Shown piece after piece: positions 11,641 to 24,376 of a stretch of 64,000 nucleotides of DNA. Source of the DNA: Immersiella caudata. Lineage: Eukaryota > Ascomycota > Sordariomycetes > Sordariales > Lasiosphaeriaceae. The notes under the pieces were generated by a model that saw only the letters and a list, made by a program, of their open reading frames with translations, did no database searches and had not been told where the DNA came from. Numbering within the stretch: position 1 is the first letter of the stretch; every line of letters begins with the position of its first letter. A program made the translations under genes and the position numbers. The stretch lies in contig JAULSU010000001.1 in the NCBI GenBank assembly GCA_030512335.1, positions 5,890,001 through 5,954,000 of the forward strand. The letters run 5' to 3'.

Positions 11641-12505
11641 ATGGCCGACATCACAGACCCTCACGACCAGACGTCGCCGAACGAGCTCGACGAGCCGCAT
11701 TCGGTCGGCAATGGCAATCCCGTCGCTGGCGAGAGTCGCGGCGTGAAGCGGCCCCGCGCCAGCGCGCCCGACGACGATGACGATGATGATGAGAAGGGTG
11801 GCCGCGAGCGTCGCAAGATCGAGATTAAGTTCATCAGCGACAAGTCGCGTCGCCACATCACCTTCTCGAAACGCAAGGCTGGCATCATGAAGAAGGTTTG
11901 TCACCGTGATTCCCCAATTCAGCCGTGCGCTCCCTGCTGCTCGCTTTCCTTGCCGGTGAGGAGCGCCGCGCGCGCCCGGCTCAACTCCCTGATGAACGCG
12001 CCAATCGCTAACCCAAACCTTGATGCACCAGGCGTATGAGCTATCCGTCTTGACAGGCACTCAGGTACTACTGCTCGTTGTGTCGGAGACTGGCCTCGTA
12101 TACACCTTCACGACGCCGAAGCTGCAGCCTCTGGTAACCAAGGCAGAAGGCAAGAATCTCATCCAGGTAAGGCCCGCAACCAACCCACCATGTATCACGC
12201 ATCACGCGGCGCGTCTAACTCTGTATCCATAGGCATGCCTGAACGCCCCCGAGCCGGCCGCTGGTGGCGAGAATGGTGTCGATGACTCCAACGCGGTGGA
12301 TTCACCAGAAGAGCCAACAAGCGCCCACCTGCCCCCTCAACAAGCCCGGCCCGGCATACCACAAGCCCATATGCCTCCCGGCTACATGCCCAACGTTGGA
12401 ATGGATCCACAGCAAGCCCTGGCGTACTCGAGCTACGTGCAGCAGAATCGCGGTCAATACATGCCCCAGTCCAGCCTGCAGCAGCACGCTGGTCATCAGT
12501 CATAG
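11641..12505 (+). CDS. mcm1: MADS-box transcription factor MCM1
   Basis: MCM1 is the SRF-type MADS regulator. In fungi it partners with mating-type and other factors to control mating, cell-cycle and developmental genes. Exons are 11641-11895, 12032-12166 and 12233-12505; introns are 136 and 66 bases. The product is 220 aa. After an acidic N-terminus with a run of Asp (residues 44-50), the MADS domain begins at about residue 54 with RERRKIEIKFISDKSRR and HITFSKRKAGIMKK. Exon 2 completes it with AYELSVLTGTQVLLLVVSE and GLVYTFTTPKLQPLV, the SRF/MCM1 dimerisation part. The C-terminal quarter is Pro/Gln-rich. The first intron interrupts the MADS box exactly between KK and AYEL, and its donor (GTTTGT) is slightly off consensus. 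Identity is secure. Confidence 0.96.
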
Positions 12506-15500
12506 CGACCTTCACCAACTGCTTCTCCGACTCTGAACTTTCGCGCCAATACCCAGCATTAATGCATTCGTGAAACGTTATTCTCGACACTTTCGGATGA
12601 ACTTCCCGTCGTCCGCAAGAGTCCTTCTGGTCCGGCGTTTGATTGGGGTTTCTTGATGCTCATTCTGTCTTTGTTATACATCCCCGGACGGTGCTTCATC
12701 TACCGTATTCTACTCTCACCTTTCCGCCTCGACTCCATGCCTCGACCCCATCCGCCATTGGTGGGAGGAAGACCCTCGCCGGCCACCACGCACAACGACA
12801 AATATCGATCGGATACAACTGGAGATGGGAACCAAAAATCAAGATCGCCTTCTCCAAAAACTGGAAAGGCAGTGTCGTGACACGGAAACCATTGTCGGAC
12901 TAGCGGTGCCTCCAGCGGTGGATGTACGTGCGAGCCTTTTCCCAACTTCCGATCAACATTTTGTGGATTCTTGAGGGGTGGGCACGATGTTACGACCCAT
13001 GCGAAATCGTCTATACACGAAACCAGGAATTCGGCGATTATTCCTTATGCCTGTCTTGCCCCTCTTAGCCGACGTATGACCCCCGAGATGAACTTTTCTG
13101 GACGCGCGTTTAATTCTTGGGACTCTGGGCTTCTCTTCGTTTCGCGGTTGTTACCACCCGCCTTCACTGCCGACATACCTCCGTTCGCTGCCTGCCAGTC
13201 TGTCACTATTTTGGTTCGGTTCTCTGCTTATTGCGTTCCTTTGCCGGCGGTCGCGTCTGCTCTGCTCGCGCATAGAAAGGGGGGCTTGGGATGAAGGGTG
13301 AGGCACTCGCCTTGTTTCCGTTTCTTTCCATTTAATCCAAGGCTATTCTCAGGCGATGGACAGAACGTGGTCCGGGTACAGGTGGGAAAGGGGAGATAGC
13401 GGAACGGGGGGCGCTGGGCATCGGAGAGAACAAAAGGGCGCCTGCCACACCATTTACACCTACCTTGTATGATAGCTCAACCTCTTTCCGTAACCCCGAC
13501 AATATGACTGTGATAATCTACTTGGTGGTTCGAGCGGTTGTTGTTCCCTGTGGGGAGATGTCAAGGTTCAACGTCGTCCGAACAAGCATTCTTCTGGATT
13601 AGACTTCACCAATCCTGTCGGGGGCTCCCAACCGGCCTCGAATCCCAAAACTGCCTAGATTCGATATGAAAACTCAATTCGAAGGCCTAAACCGTTGAAA
13701 TGCCACTGGCTGGTGGGGAGCGGGCGTCGCCGCCGCCTTACCCTGCGCTAGCTAGCGTTTACCGGTATTCCCCTTTTGAGTTTTACGCTCCGTCTTTGAC
13801 AGGTCACCACAAGCGCTGGCGGCCGTTGGGGATTTCATTCGGTGGAGGATGACTTGCATGATGATGGCTGCTGTAGGGTTGCTGTCTTGATGACGCGCAT
13901 GGCCCCAGCACATTGGGTCCGAAATGTGGATAATTCCGATGCGACAACCGCAACGCGATACCTACGACTTTACAGGCGGATCAAGAAGAGATTTATACGG
14001 ACTGGATTATTCCATCCATCTGTTTGGGCTTCGTTTTACAGGGTCGTGAATGAACGAATGAATCAGGTAAGGCGCCCTTCCGCACCACGACCAATAGGCG
14101 TCTGGACGGAGGCTGCTTTGGGAAAGTTGGATCCTATATCGAAACCCTGGCTGGTTTCATAAGGAAAAAGTACTACAGCCTGAAGATGCCTAGGAGAATT
14201 TTTGGGCTTTTTGAGGGCAGAACCTGGGAGGCGGGAAGGCTTGTGTTAAGATGGGACAGTTGCGATAAGATGGGGATTCCTGGCTGGGCGTTTCTGTCCG
14301 AGTCTGGGTACGAGGAGAAAAGGCCGAATGGGGTCTAGGGGCTCGAGTGATGAGTGCTGGGTAAGGTGTATTTAGCCTCGGTGTGGGGATGGTGATAGGG
14401 TGGTTTGAGTTACGATTGGATTGGGAGGAGAAGACGTGATAGGGAAATATGGGAGCAGTTGTGAGATTTGATATGCTGGTTATCGACTTGGGGAGATTTG
14501 TTGTCAAGCTGTGAAGAGGCTTGAAGGTCTGGAGAGAGGCGGCGCGAAGGACAACCTGGAACCTCACAGCGGAGGCCGAGAGCGGGCCCGGCAGGCCTTC
14601 ATTTTATCTATATACCTATATGTTGAAGGGTTCACCTCTGAGGGAGTAGTGCTCATGCAGTGTCCGGTAGGCATAGTGAAGCAGACACGTGGCTGGGAAC
14701 CATCCACTGGCGACTCGAGGGATGCATAGGGCTTGAGAGGAGTTGACGAACCAGCGCAGGTCGGCAATACCCGTGGCTAGAATCCATCACTTAATACGCC
14801 GCGCAGGTTGTTGTTTTTGACATCGTTGCCACAAGTGTGCGGCAATCAAGTGGAAAATGCCCAAAACCAGAACGCATGAGGCGTGAACGTCTGCATTCGA
14901 ATCATGAACCCAGGCCCTCGATATATACTGTGAGGTCAGTCAAGACAGGCAACCATGCCTAGGGAGTCTGTTCAATCACCTAGTGAGTTCATCTCAGCAT
15001 GGCGTTCTATTTAGCGCAGAAAATATGCGACTCGACATTGAGTTTCGCTCCAGATGGCCATCCGACCCCGGAGTATATTCTTGACCAGGATCCCCGAGCC
15101 GCCACCTCTAGCCGGCGTGCACAATGGTACCAACAGAAAGAGGCGTGGTATACTGTGCTGTGTAGTCCGCTGTATATGTGCTGATCATCCGACAGCTTCA
15201 ATTCATCCAAGGAATGCCGATAATGTGGCCATCTTTGTCTGTTCAGCCTCAGCCCGAGGTTTGATCGGCGACACGAGCTCTTTGCGGCATACGAAGAGCT
15301 CCAGAGAACGACTGACGTGAGTGTACTCGCATGTTGCAATCAATTCAAGTAAGCCACCAATTTAAAAATCAGTAGAACCACGTCAACCCAGTTCAAAGGT
15401 TTGCCAAAGGACCATACCTGACGATGCTCAGGGCAACACAAATTGGTGTTGCATGATGCATCTTGTCTCGCTCACCCAACAACGCAACGAGGCTCAAAGG

Positions 15501-16024
15501 CAAGGTAGGTAATCTGGACATGATATCCACAAAGTCCCAGATACCCGTTTCCAGGACTCATTCCGCAGCGCGCGGCCACAGCGTGATGCACCACGGTTGA
15601 AGACCTGCGGTTGTGATGAGCCAAGAAATAGGCAGGGCGGTGTTGCTGGCGCTAGCTAATTCCCGATTGCCACCAGTGTGGGGAACCCCAGGTTGGTGTG
15701 CCTGGTAGCGCGTGCTGACAGGTCCAGCCCGCTGCGGGAGTTTGAGCATGTTTCTGCATCTCGGGCACTAGCGCCTTGAAGGTAGCGATACTTGCGACAC
15801 GGCCGATCGCTGTCAAAAGACTCTCAAGACGCGTTGATGATGGTGAGGGTGGCTGATGATGGCTAACAAGCAAATAATCACTTTCTATTCCAGTATCTCA
15901 AGCCAAAACCATCGCGACATGCTCGCTGAACCATGATATATACACACACCAAAAAAAAAAAGTCAACGCTCGACGCCATACCGTGGTGATCCCAATAAAC
16001 CCGAAGTGTTGATCATTCACCGCT
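12506..16024. other. 3.5-kb convergent gene-free region between MCM1 and the copper transporter
   Basis: The first several hundred bases are likely the 3' UTR of MCM1. Small open frames at 13842-14162 (+), 14190-14567 (-) and 14999-15184 (+) have no recognisable domain; the last gives a 61-residue protein-like translation but no supporting context. An A11 run lies at 15951-15961. Confidence 0.45.
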
Positions 16025-16686
16025 CTAGTGGTCCGTCGCGGTGATGAACCGTCCAACAAGCAGGCTGCCGAGGAATGTCCCCGCAAGGACCGAAATGAAG
16101 TAGCCCACGTTCATCGACATGACCGCCAACATGCTACACAACTGTTAGCGCCGCCTCATCACGCACAAATCGACCGAGATACTCACAGCAGATATCCCAC
16201 TCCAGCAATCACTGTATCGATGACAGCCCTCACTGGATCAACGCTCAACCTCCAAGGCCGCGGCCCAAACGTGCGCTTCTTCACGACGACCACATTTTCC
16301 TCGACCCCATTCTCGCTCAACACCACATTGCCGTGCTTCGCTAGCGAATCCCGGCTAAGATTCTCCGCCAGCGGCGCCTTCCCGTTGACAACCACGTAGC
16401 GGCGGTTCAGCTCGCGGTCGAGCCACCGGTTCTCCTGCCACCACTTGGCCGCGAGCAGCCCGCGGAAGAGCGCCGCCAGGACGATGAGAAAGATGCATGT
16501 GCCGGCGTAGGCCCCGGTGGTGGTCGGCGTCCAGGCTGTTGAGTAGAGGGGGGTTGCCCTGATGTTTTGGAACACAGACATCATGCCTGCGCTGTGGCCA
16601 CCGTCCATGACCATGCCGGCGTCTTGGGAGGAATCGCTGCCATGAGCGGAGGCGCCGTGGCGGGCGTATAAGTTGTGCATCTCCAT
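16025..16686 (-). CDS. Ctr-family copper transporter
   Basis: A high-affinity copper importer of the Ctr family: a trimeric, three-helix membrane protein that passes reduced copper. Exons are 16187-16686 and 16025-16133, with a 53-base intron (GTGAGT donor). The product is 202 aa. The N-terminus (MEMHNLYARHGASAHG, then GMVMDGGHSAGMM) is rich in Met and His, typical copper-collecting motifs. The first helix is around residues 60-80 (AGTCIFLIVLAALFRGLLAA), followed by a long cytoplasmic loop. Exon 2 supplies the hallmark MLAVM (M-x3-M) of helix 2 and the GTFLG (G-x3-G) packing motif of helix 3. The C-terminus lacks a Cys-His tail. The architecture resembles CTR3-like fungal proteins, but the exact orthology is open. 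Confidence 0.93.
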
Positions 16687-19600
16687 TGTGCGCGTCAGTT
16701 TGAGTCTAATCTTGTGATTGCGAGTGACGATGTGGTCTTCGAGAGAGGAAATGAAGTGGGTGCGTCCGGTATAAGCAGCGCGGGATTCGAGTGGCCGATG
16801 ATCGCCAACTGCCGTTTAGCCTGCAGAGAAGGGCAAAAGTCTAGGCCTCAGTCTTGTTTCGTCGTGGGAGTTGGAGCTGGGGGTCAGCGCTATATGGGAT
16901 TCTCCAAAAGTCGAGACTTCCTTGCCAAACAATTGCGATCCGAAGCGCCAAGGGGAGCAGAGCAGGTTTCTCTTTGTGCGCGGTCTGAAACAGAAGTCCA
17001 AAAGGAAGAAGTTCGTGGCGGTCGCATAAAAGAGGCGTCTCGGGGTCAACCAACACCTTTATGGCTGCTATTGGGGTGCGAAACTTGCTCACCAGTGGGG
17101 GGTGCGACCAGGGTCTGGCGCACGTTGTGTTCAGTCGCTCACGATCTCACTTTCCACCCATTCTGCTTGCCTATTGCCCCCAATCATGTCCAAAATCCCA
17201 GCGCAAAGTGCATCATCTTATTCTAGATGCATGTTTCGAGTCCGAGAAGTCCTTTGTCTGCTTTGCGTCTCCCTTTCCAGTCTGAAGCATGTCCACGCCT
17301 GTAGTTGAGGACTCTGGTGCTGAGCTGAATGAGCCCGTGCGCTCGATGTACCAGTACCTACCCAAGGTCTTGGCTGATACCAAACACGCCCAAAAGTCAA
17401 ACGTCGATCCTGCTGTGGTGGTCCCGCTGAACATCCAATCGCTTCTCGCCGTTGTGTTTGGCGACAAGATTGGGAGACAGGTGAATCATATATCTTGATT
17501 GATTTGAGTCGTCTGTATGGCCCATGCGCTATTCGATCGGCTGCAGTTGCGATCGACGTGCATTCAGCCTCACTCACGACATATTCTGTGCTGCTTGATA
17601 AATACCTACCGGCAGGTCGACAGTTTATGGCCTCAACCAAAGGCCTGGAATACAGACGTGGGAGTGGCAAAGTTGACTCTATGACACTCCTCCATCAACA
17701 TGGGCTGTAACGTGAAGGACCAAAGGGGGCTCGAGGCTGTCTTCCCAGTTTTACCTTTCTGGCTAAGCACGCAAAGAGAGGTCGCGAGGCGAGCTGAAAA
17801 TGTAGTGTCAGCGCAGCGACAGAAAGGGTTCAGAAGAAGGACAACACCTACCCCTAGCCGGGGGTAGGTACTTAAGTGGGTAACATGCTCTCGGAGTCAC
17901 GGTTTAGCAGGCAGCTTGTCTGGTTGGATACATTTAAAATAGTTTGCTATCCGAGCGGGCCGTTTAGGTGTGAATAGGGGGTGGTGTAGCTGGAATGGGG
18001 GTTGCTTACTTCCTATCACTCCGTCGAGATTATACAGCCGAGTTCGTATGTCATCATATACGGCCGAAGTGTGAACGGTGCCGTCTAGGTGGTCTTCGCT
18101 GCTGCTGCCATCCGATCCTAATTAGCTCGCCTCCTTGCGGCCAGCCTTGATGCTCCTAGCGCTCCTTCCTCCAGCTACTGCTTGGTCACATAACGGGAAG
18201 GCACATCCGCTCGTCCCGTGAAACTGCGCTGCACAAGCAGAAGATACCACGGCCTTGGGCCTTCTCAGCCAAACAAATAACACCAGGTTCAATGCCGAAC
18301 AAAGGTTACGACCGCCCGGTACCCCTTCATACAATCACGGCGCAATAAAGCCAACGATTCAAGTAGGTACTACCTTTGTCCCGCTCTCCGTTCCAAGCCG
18401 CTGGTCCAACAATGCGGCGACCACCGGCGACCTGCTTGCGGTGACTGCACTTGCAGTCAATCGACTCAGGCCTGGGCTCGGAGTCACTTCCGCCTGGTAA
18501 CCACCACAGATGCAGAAGACGTCGGACGAGCCCCAATGCAACTGCACGGCTGCTCGGGCCAACGAGCCGATGTCCTGACCCCAGACTGCGGAACGAAACG
18601 CGCAGAGCTGAGAGTCTATTTCGACGACATCGACAGCATAATCACTCGATCCCGGCCGCAGATTCCTTCGGATGCATATGTCGTTGCATCTCGCGAACTG
18701 TGCAACGAGGCATCTGCCATCCAGGCACTGAGATACCAAGTATTGAAAGGCCGTGCCCGACTGGTGTTGTCTGCACTGTTGATGGAGGTTGGAGCACCCG
18801 TACCCGCCCCGCAGCAGGTGTCACTCGGGTCATGATACCCCTACCGGACTGGGTATCAGACATTCTCTGTGTATCGTTCCACCGACCGGATATCTGTTAG
18901 CGAGCACACCGAAAGTGGTTGCATTTCGACTTACTTGACCTCAAAAACGTAGGACTGAAATTTCCGATCCATCAGCCCAATAGATTCCGGAAGGGTTCCG
19001 GCTAGGATCTGGCTGTCTCGGTGGTTCTCTAACGACTAGCCTCACAAAGATGATTTTCACAGCTCATTTGCTCAGCTTCTCGTCTGGAGCCAGCACAGGA
19101 ATCCTGCTCGACGAAATAGCAGTGGGAGAAGGACTGACGACCGATCTTAAAAAGCATCAAGAACAATAGTCTGTCGCTCAGCAGTCGTCAATCGCGCAGC
19201 AGATACCCGTTGTCCAATTTCGGGTGGGTGCCAGCAAATAGAAAAGGGGCTGGAGAAGGCTTGATCGAGGGCGATGGCCAGCACGTCTGGTTGGGCGGCC
19301 CCAACCAACGGGTCGGTACTCTGGACGGTCACCATGATTTCTCCATGTTGAGCGTCAGCCATGGCTTGGTCATGGCGTATTAGGCTTGGAAACGCCCACG
19401 ATCAGTCCGTCAACAAAGCCTACTTTTCATGTTGTCTCCGACAGCAGCTTCCCTGGCAGCCTTCGAAGACTACCTAGTGTGCCTGGTGGCCACCCCCGGT
19501 TTTCGAATGGCATTCAAGTGTGAGCTCGCGATGTCCAGCTCGCAGATTCAGGCTTCATGGCAAGGCGAGGAAATAGGAACCGAGCTGGCTCCTGTTCACA

Positions 19601-22600
19601 GGACTGCCCACATAGCCTTGTTGCTGAGCAATCGTCACGCCCAGATGCTCATATCCGACGACTTGCACAGAACTTGCAGGTTGGAGAGATGAAGCGCTGC
19701 TCAGCCCAAATGCCGGCGGCGGACATCAAGGGCAAATGGAAGGCGCCGGCTCGTCACCTTCAGGGGGGTCGCCAGCTTTGAATGCAGGGATGGAAAGGAG
19801 GCGGTTGTTGATGGGGGCGTGGGAATAGCAACGGGACGGAACGTCACTGTTGCCGCTTTGGTCGGTCTCCTCCCAATTCTGCTTCCTTTTTCCCTGTCAA
19901 TCCTCGCTTCTGCTTCAATCCCCCGAGTCGCAGGCGCATACTCCTGTTGATTTGGGTCTGCAGGGCCCATTTCCGGATCTGGACAGCCAGCTGAGCTGAA
20001 AAGCCGCAGAGCGCCATGGCTGCAGCCCTCAGAGACCCTGCAAGCTCTCCCACATCCCCTCGCCACTGCTTCCAATGGGAGCTGCCGCCGCCGTGTGTCT
20101 CTGGCCCGTCGGTTCACCGCGTCTTCCAAGGCCCGAGTCACTCTTCCCCTTTCGTCCTGGATGGGATCTCAGCACGCCGGATCGATAGTGGCTTGATGGG
20201 CAAGAGCTTTCATTTCTGCCCCTTGTTCGGCCTTGAAGGTTTCCATAGCGGCTTAGACGAAATCGACCCCAATAAGACAAAGCTTAGAGTTCGCAGGACT
20301 GTCAGCAACCAGGCTGCACTCTGCCATGTCTGGGGCCGGATCAGTGGATACGGCTGGAAGAAGAACCGGGGAGGAGGGTGCACCTGAGCTTCTTCCCTTC
20401 CCTTACTGCTCAATGAGCTGCTTGAGGGTTGGACAAACATGGTGCTACGCGAAGGTGGTGATTCAGGTGCCTTAGCGTTAGGTTCTAGCCGTCGCGGAAG
20501 GTGCGAAGACTGCCGCGAGGTGGTCCCGGGAGGAGCACCCTCTTCCGTCGAGACATGAGTTCCGAACCAGTGCAGGAGGGGTGCAGGACGGGCGACGAAT
20601 TGTGCTGCCTGCTCAGGTTCGACCAGCCACCCGAAGAGCAAACGGGGCAGAGATTATGCGCGAGCAAGACCAGCGTAAAAAAGGGCTGTCGATGCTAGCA
20701 CGGCATTGGTGTCGGCAAGGGGGTGATTGAGTTTGGTAATGGGTTTGACAAGTCCAGGCTGGTTGGGCCTTGAAGAGATCTTGAGGCCTCTTGCTTGTTC
20801 TGGACTCGAGTTTGTTTGGGGGTCAGACGGAAGACTCGGGCGGATTATACCCACCGTTGTCCCCATACAGGTTCCCTGTCTGTGATTCGTGTCCTGGTGG
20901 GCGCTTGCTATTCAGCGAGGACACGCAATTTTCGCGCTCGGCTGGCGGGAAAAGAGTTGAGGGCATTCCCAGCTTTAGGATGATATCAGAGATGAACGCC
21001 GCGAATCACGGGTCATTGGGATCCATCGCTCGTCTTGACTCGACGCAGGAGGGGATCATTGCCTAATCAATGACTTCCGTGGCTCACCATTGACAGGATA
21101 AAATCACAACCAGACAAACAGCACGGCATGAATGAGCCAATCCTGTGTGTAGGAAGAGGCTAAACCATAACTACCTACACTGTTAGACATCATCGGCGAG
21201 CCCGCACTGTCTTGGATTCTGTCTTTCCGTCGTGTGATGTTGGGGGCCTGCGTCTTAGTCAGGTGCTCCTCTCCCATGGCCGCATGCCAACACCGACTAA
21301 ACTCCATTCAACGAGAACATGAGATGGTGCCCACTATGCAGGCTTTCAACAACATGTGCTGAGCTGCCTATCTGGTGGCGACATCCCTCGCACTTCTCAG
21401 CCTCTCCCGGTAGAGTTCGCAGACCAGTCTAGGCCATGACCCCTTCATCGACCGGGGTCGGCGAGATTACGTCCTTGAAGATATTCATGTGAGCTATCTA
21501 TCGCCGATTCACGCCGAGCTGTTGAAAAAGTCTATCGGGTGGGCTGTGCTCCACAGGCCCCAGATCGGAGGGTTCGTCCGATTGTCAGATGAGCAAGTGT
21601 GAAGTTTGCTCTCCAACGTTGTAAAATAACCTTTTCTGACCTGCGGGTTTGACATTTGACAACGATCGATCGATCAATCCGTGGTCGTATCCACAGGGGC
21701 AAGATCAGATGGAGCGCTTGCCGCTAGATACACACCAATGCACCTGACGGCAAAGGCAGACCTCCTGAGGAGGGACTGGAATCATCGTCAGCATGTAAAC
21801 AGACCCCCGACCACGTAGATGTTGTCACATAATATTTATTGGCTGATTTCAGGGGATATGACACCCACACCATCCTGCCGAACGTAGATGACACTGTCCG
21901 CCCTGGTTGCTTCGAGACGCCCTGTTCAAATACATCGAGAGCGGAAGCAACATGGGGAGAAGAGAACACAAGGAATAAACAAGGGGCGAAACGTGCATTA
22001 AACACCACCCATGCGCCCAACCGGTTCGTTCTCCCAAGCGCGCCCTTTGCCTGCCAGTCCCCAACAGATTCCAATGATCCCTTATCCTGCGATTCCCATG
22101 GAAGTTCTCGAAAACCCAAGCCAAAGCCTCTTCAACGCCGGTGGAAGCGGATACCTTGAAGAAGAACAAAACAGAAACGAAGGGGGCTTGTGCCATCCCT
22201 TCTAGCGCCTTTCCCATTGACCGCTGGAGTCGTAGCTATTATATCCTGGCTGCTGCTTTTGTAACCCTGAGTTTTTATATCCCCTTGCCGAAGTCGATCG
22301 ACCAGTTGACGCCCTGACGCCTCAATCCTTAGAAGAATGGTCCGCGCTGTTCTCCATCTGACACCACCATCCCCGATCCTTAGGGGAAGCTTGTCCGTAT
22401 TGCCGCCCTCATGTCAAATCTGCCCCTCATCGTTTCCCGCGAGTTTATGCGTGTGTTGTTGTTGCTATTGTCGCCGAGCCCTCATCTGGGCTTCTGTGCT
22501 TATACCATATCATCGATCTCCGAGCTCGACTCTCCGCTCAACATGTGAATGTCAAAATCCGCAGCGGGCCGTGATTGAGGCGCTGTGACGTGGTTGGTCC

Positions 22601-22721
22601 GAGAGTGTGAAAGGTTTCTACATCTCGTGAGGCCGGTAGGGCAGTGCTCCGTGGTCTATTCCCTGCTCCCTCAAACACCCACGTCAGCGAACTCTCGCTG
22701 TCTTTGGGCAACCCTTCTTGC
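16687..22721. other. 6-kb gene-free region between the copper transporter and the C2H2 factor
   Basis: The left part is promoter sequence of the copper transporter; the last several hundred bases are the 3' flank of the C2H2 gene. Two short frames look somewhat protein-like but are unsupported: 17289-17498 (+, 69 codons) and 18536-18835 (+, 99 codons). A perfect hairpin lies at 17846-17869. I see no transposon ends or long repeats. Confidence 0.45.
17846..17869. repeat. Perfect 9-bp-arm inverted repeat
   Basis: ACCTACCCC (17846-17854) and GGGGTAGGT (17861-17869) are perfect complements around the 6-base loop TAGCCG. The sequence itself shows the structure; function is unknown. It lies about 1.2 kb upstream of the copper transporter start. 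Confidence 0.7.
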
Positions 22722-23692
22722 TCACTCTTTCTTCACGGTTCTCGGGCTACCATCGCCATCATCGCTCATGCTGTCGCTCTGGTTCGGCGGAGTGCCTCTG
22801 TCGGCGCCCCCGTTGCTGGCAATGTGCGTCTCCGAGCCGCTGGTGGCCGTGTGGCTATTGTTGTTGTTGGCCTTATCACCGCATCCCTTGACAAGACGGT
22901 GGCGCTGCGTATGCGAGTTAGCATCCGTTGTCTTCAGGAGGGGGGGGGGAGGGCAAAGTCAGGGGCGCTCACCTTCAAGGCGTCCTTGCGCGAGAAGCTC
23001 TTCTCGCAGTTGTTGCAGGGAAATGGCTTCACAGCCAAATGGATCCTCTTGTGGCGTTTGAGGTCGTGATTTCTATTGAAGCTTTGCGGGCACTGATCGC
23101 ACTTAAAGGGACGTTCCTGCGCAGGGGCTCCACCGGTGCTATGGTGGCCGTGTAGGCCGTAAGGCAGATGGTGGCCGTAGTGTTGGGACATGGGCGGCAT
23201 GCCGCCGCCACCCACCATGGAGAGGGGCGCGCCAGGCTGGTGCATGTTGCTCAACACCGGGCCCGTCAACTGGCTGAAGGCTGCGTAGGACCCCATCGGG
23301 GGCATGGGGCGGCCAGGAAAGCCGAGCTGGGGCGGCCGCATGCCGCTGGTTAGCATGCTGTGAGGAAGACTCCCCGCTGTTGTTGTTGTCGGGGACGGTG
23401 CTGTCGGAGATGGATGTGGCGGCGGCCCCTGGAACGACGGGAACGAGTTTTGCTGCGGCGTGCTGACGGGTGGGTAGCCATAACCCGGCGTGGGTGGCTG
23501 TCTGTAGTGGTTGCTCTCTGTGGCTCCTGCCGATGGCCCGGCAACGGTGCTGCTGCTCTGTTGACTGGAAGCTTGTGGCGGCGCTCCCGTAGGGGTATGA
23601 AGCGATTGTGATGGCGGTTGCTGGTGGTGGTGGTGGTGGTGATGGTGTTGCTGCTGCTGCTGCTGCTGCTGGTGAGCCTGATGCTGTTGTGT

Positions 23693-23723
<31 letters not shown>

Positions 23724-24376
23724 GGCTGCTGTGCGTGATGGCTATGGCTGTGCCCTGGCGGACCCCCTCCTCCGCCGCCCCCTCCGGGTCCGATCGGACT
23801 CGGAAACGCGGGGTGGTCTTGGTAGCTGGTCGGGGGTTGCGACAGCGTGTCGCCGTTCACCGGCGAGGCCGACGGGCGGGCGGAAAACTGCGGAAGGGAT
23901 GGCGAGACTTGGCTGTAAAGCGACGGTCGCTGGTTGTACGTGTAGGACGAGTTCGGCCCCGGGGTTGGCCATGATCCATTCACGGGGTAGTAAACCTGCT
24001 GGCCGTTTCCCTGTTGTGAGGCATTCGAGCTGCCTGTGTTGACGCCCGATGCCGGGCTGAGCCCGTCCGAGGCTACCCCTGACGAGGGTGTTAGAAAACC
24101 GGTGCCTGCGGCGGTGTTGGAGCTTGGGGTGGTGCGGGTGGGGGGTTGAGAGTAAGGGGGAGAAGGAGGAGGTAGTGGAGGAGATCTTGTCATAGTCAAC
24201 AGTGAGGGCACCCGAGGGCCGCCACTACTGCTGCTTCGCGGGGTGGTGCTTATGGTGTGGCTATGGCTATGGTTATGGTTGGGGTATCGCGTACTTGGTA
24301 TGTCTGGAGGAGGGAGCGAGAAGTTGGGCAGATTGGTAGCTGCAGGCCTCCTGGACGCAAAGCTCGCGGTTTCCAT
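22722..24376 (-). CDS. C2H2 zinc-finger transcription factor with poly-Gln/poly-His tract
   Basis: A probable DNA-binding regulator. Exons are 22973-24376 and 22722-22904, with a 68-base intron holding a GCTAAC branch site. The product is 528 aa. I start at the first ATG of the frame (METASFASRRPAATNLPNF), a conserved-looking opening. Residues of about 50-400 are low-complexity, Pro/Ser/Gly/Gln-rich, with a glycine run, a Gln-rich stretch and an eight-His run encoded around 23625-23735. Two fingers sit near residues 425-480: RPFKCDQCPQSFNRNHDLKRH, then FPCNNCEKSFSRKDALK completed by exon 2 with RHRLVKGC. Finger 2 is thus a C2HC variant (C-x2-C-x12-H-x5-C) split by the intron. The tail after the fingers is acidic and Ser-rich. 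I do not assign an orthologue. The closest functional statement is a fungal two-finger factor of unknown targets. Confidence 0.9.
23625..23740 (-). repeat. CAG/CAC triplet tract coding poly-Gln and poly-His
   Basis: On the minus strand, long imperfect runs of CAG/CAA followed by CAC/CAT encode Gln-rich and then His-rich homopolymers inside the C2H2 factor. Such triplet runs are prone to length change. Confidence 0.9.
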
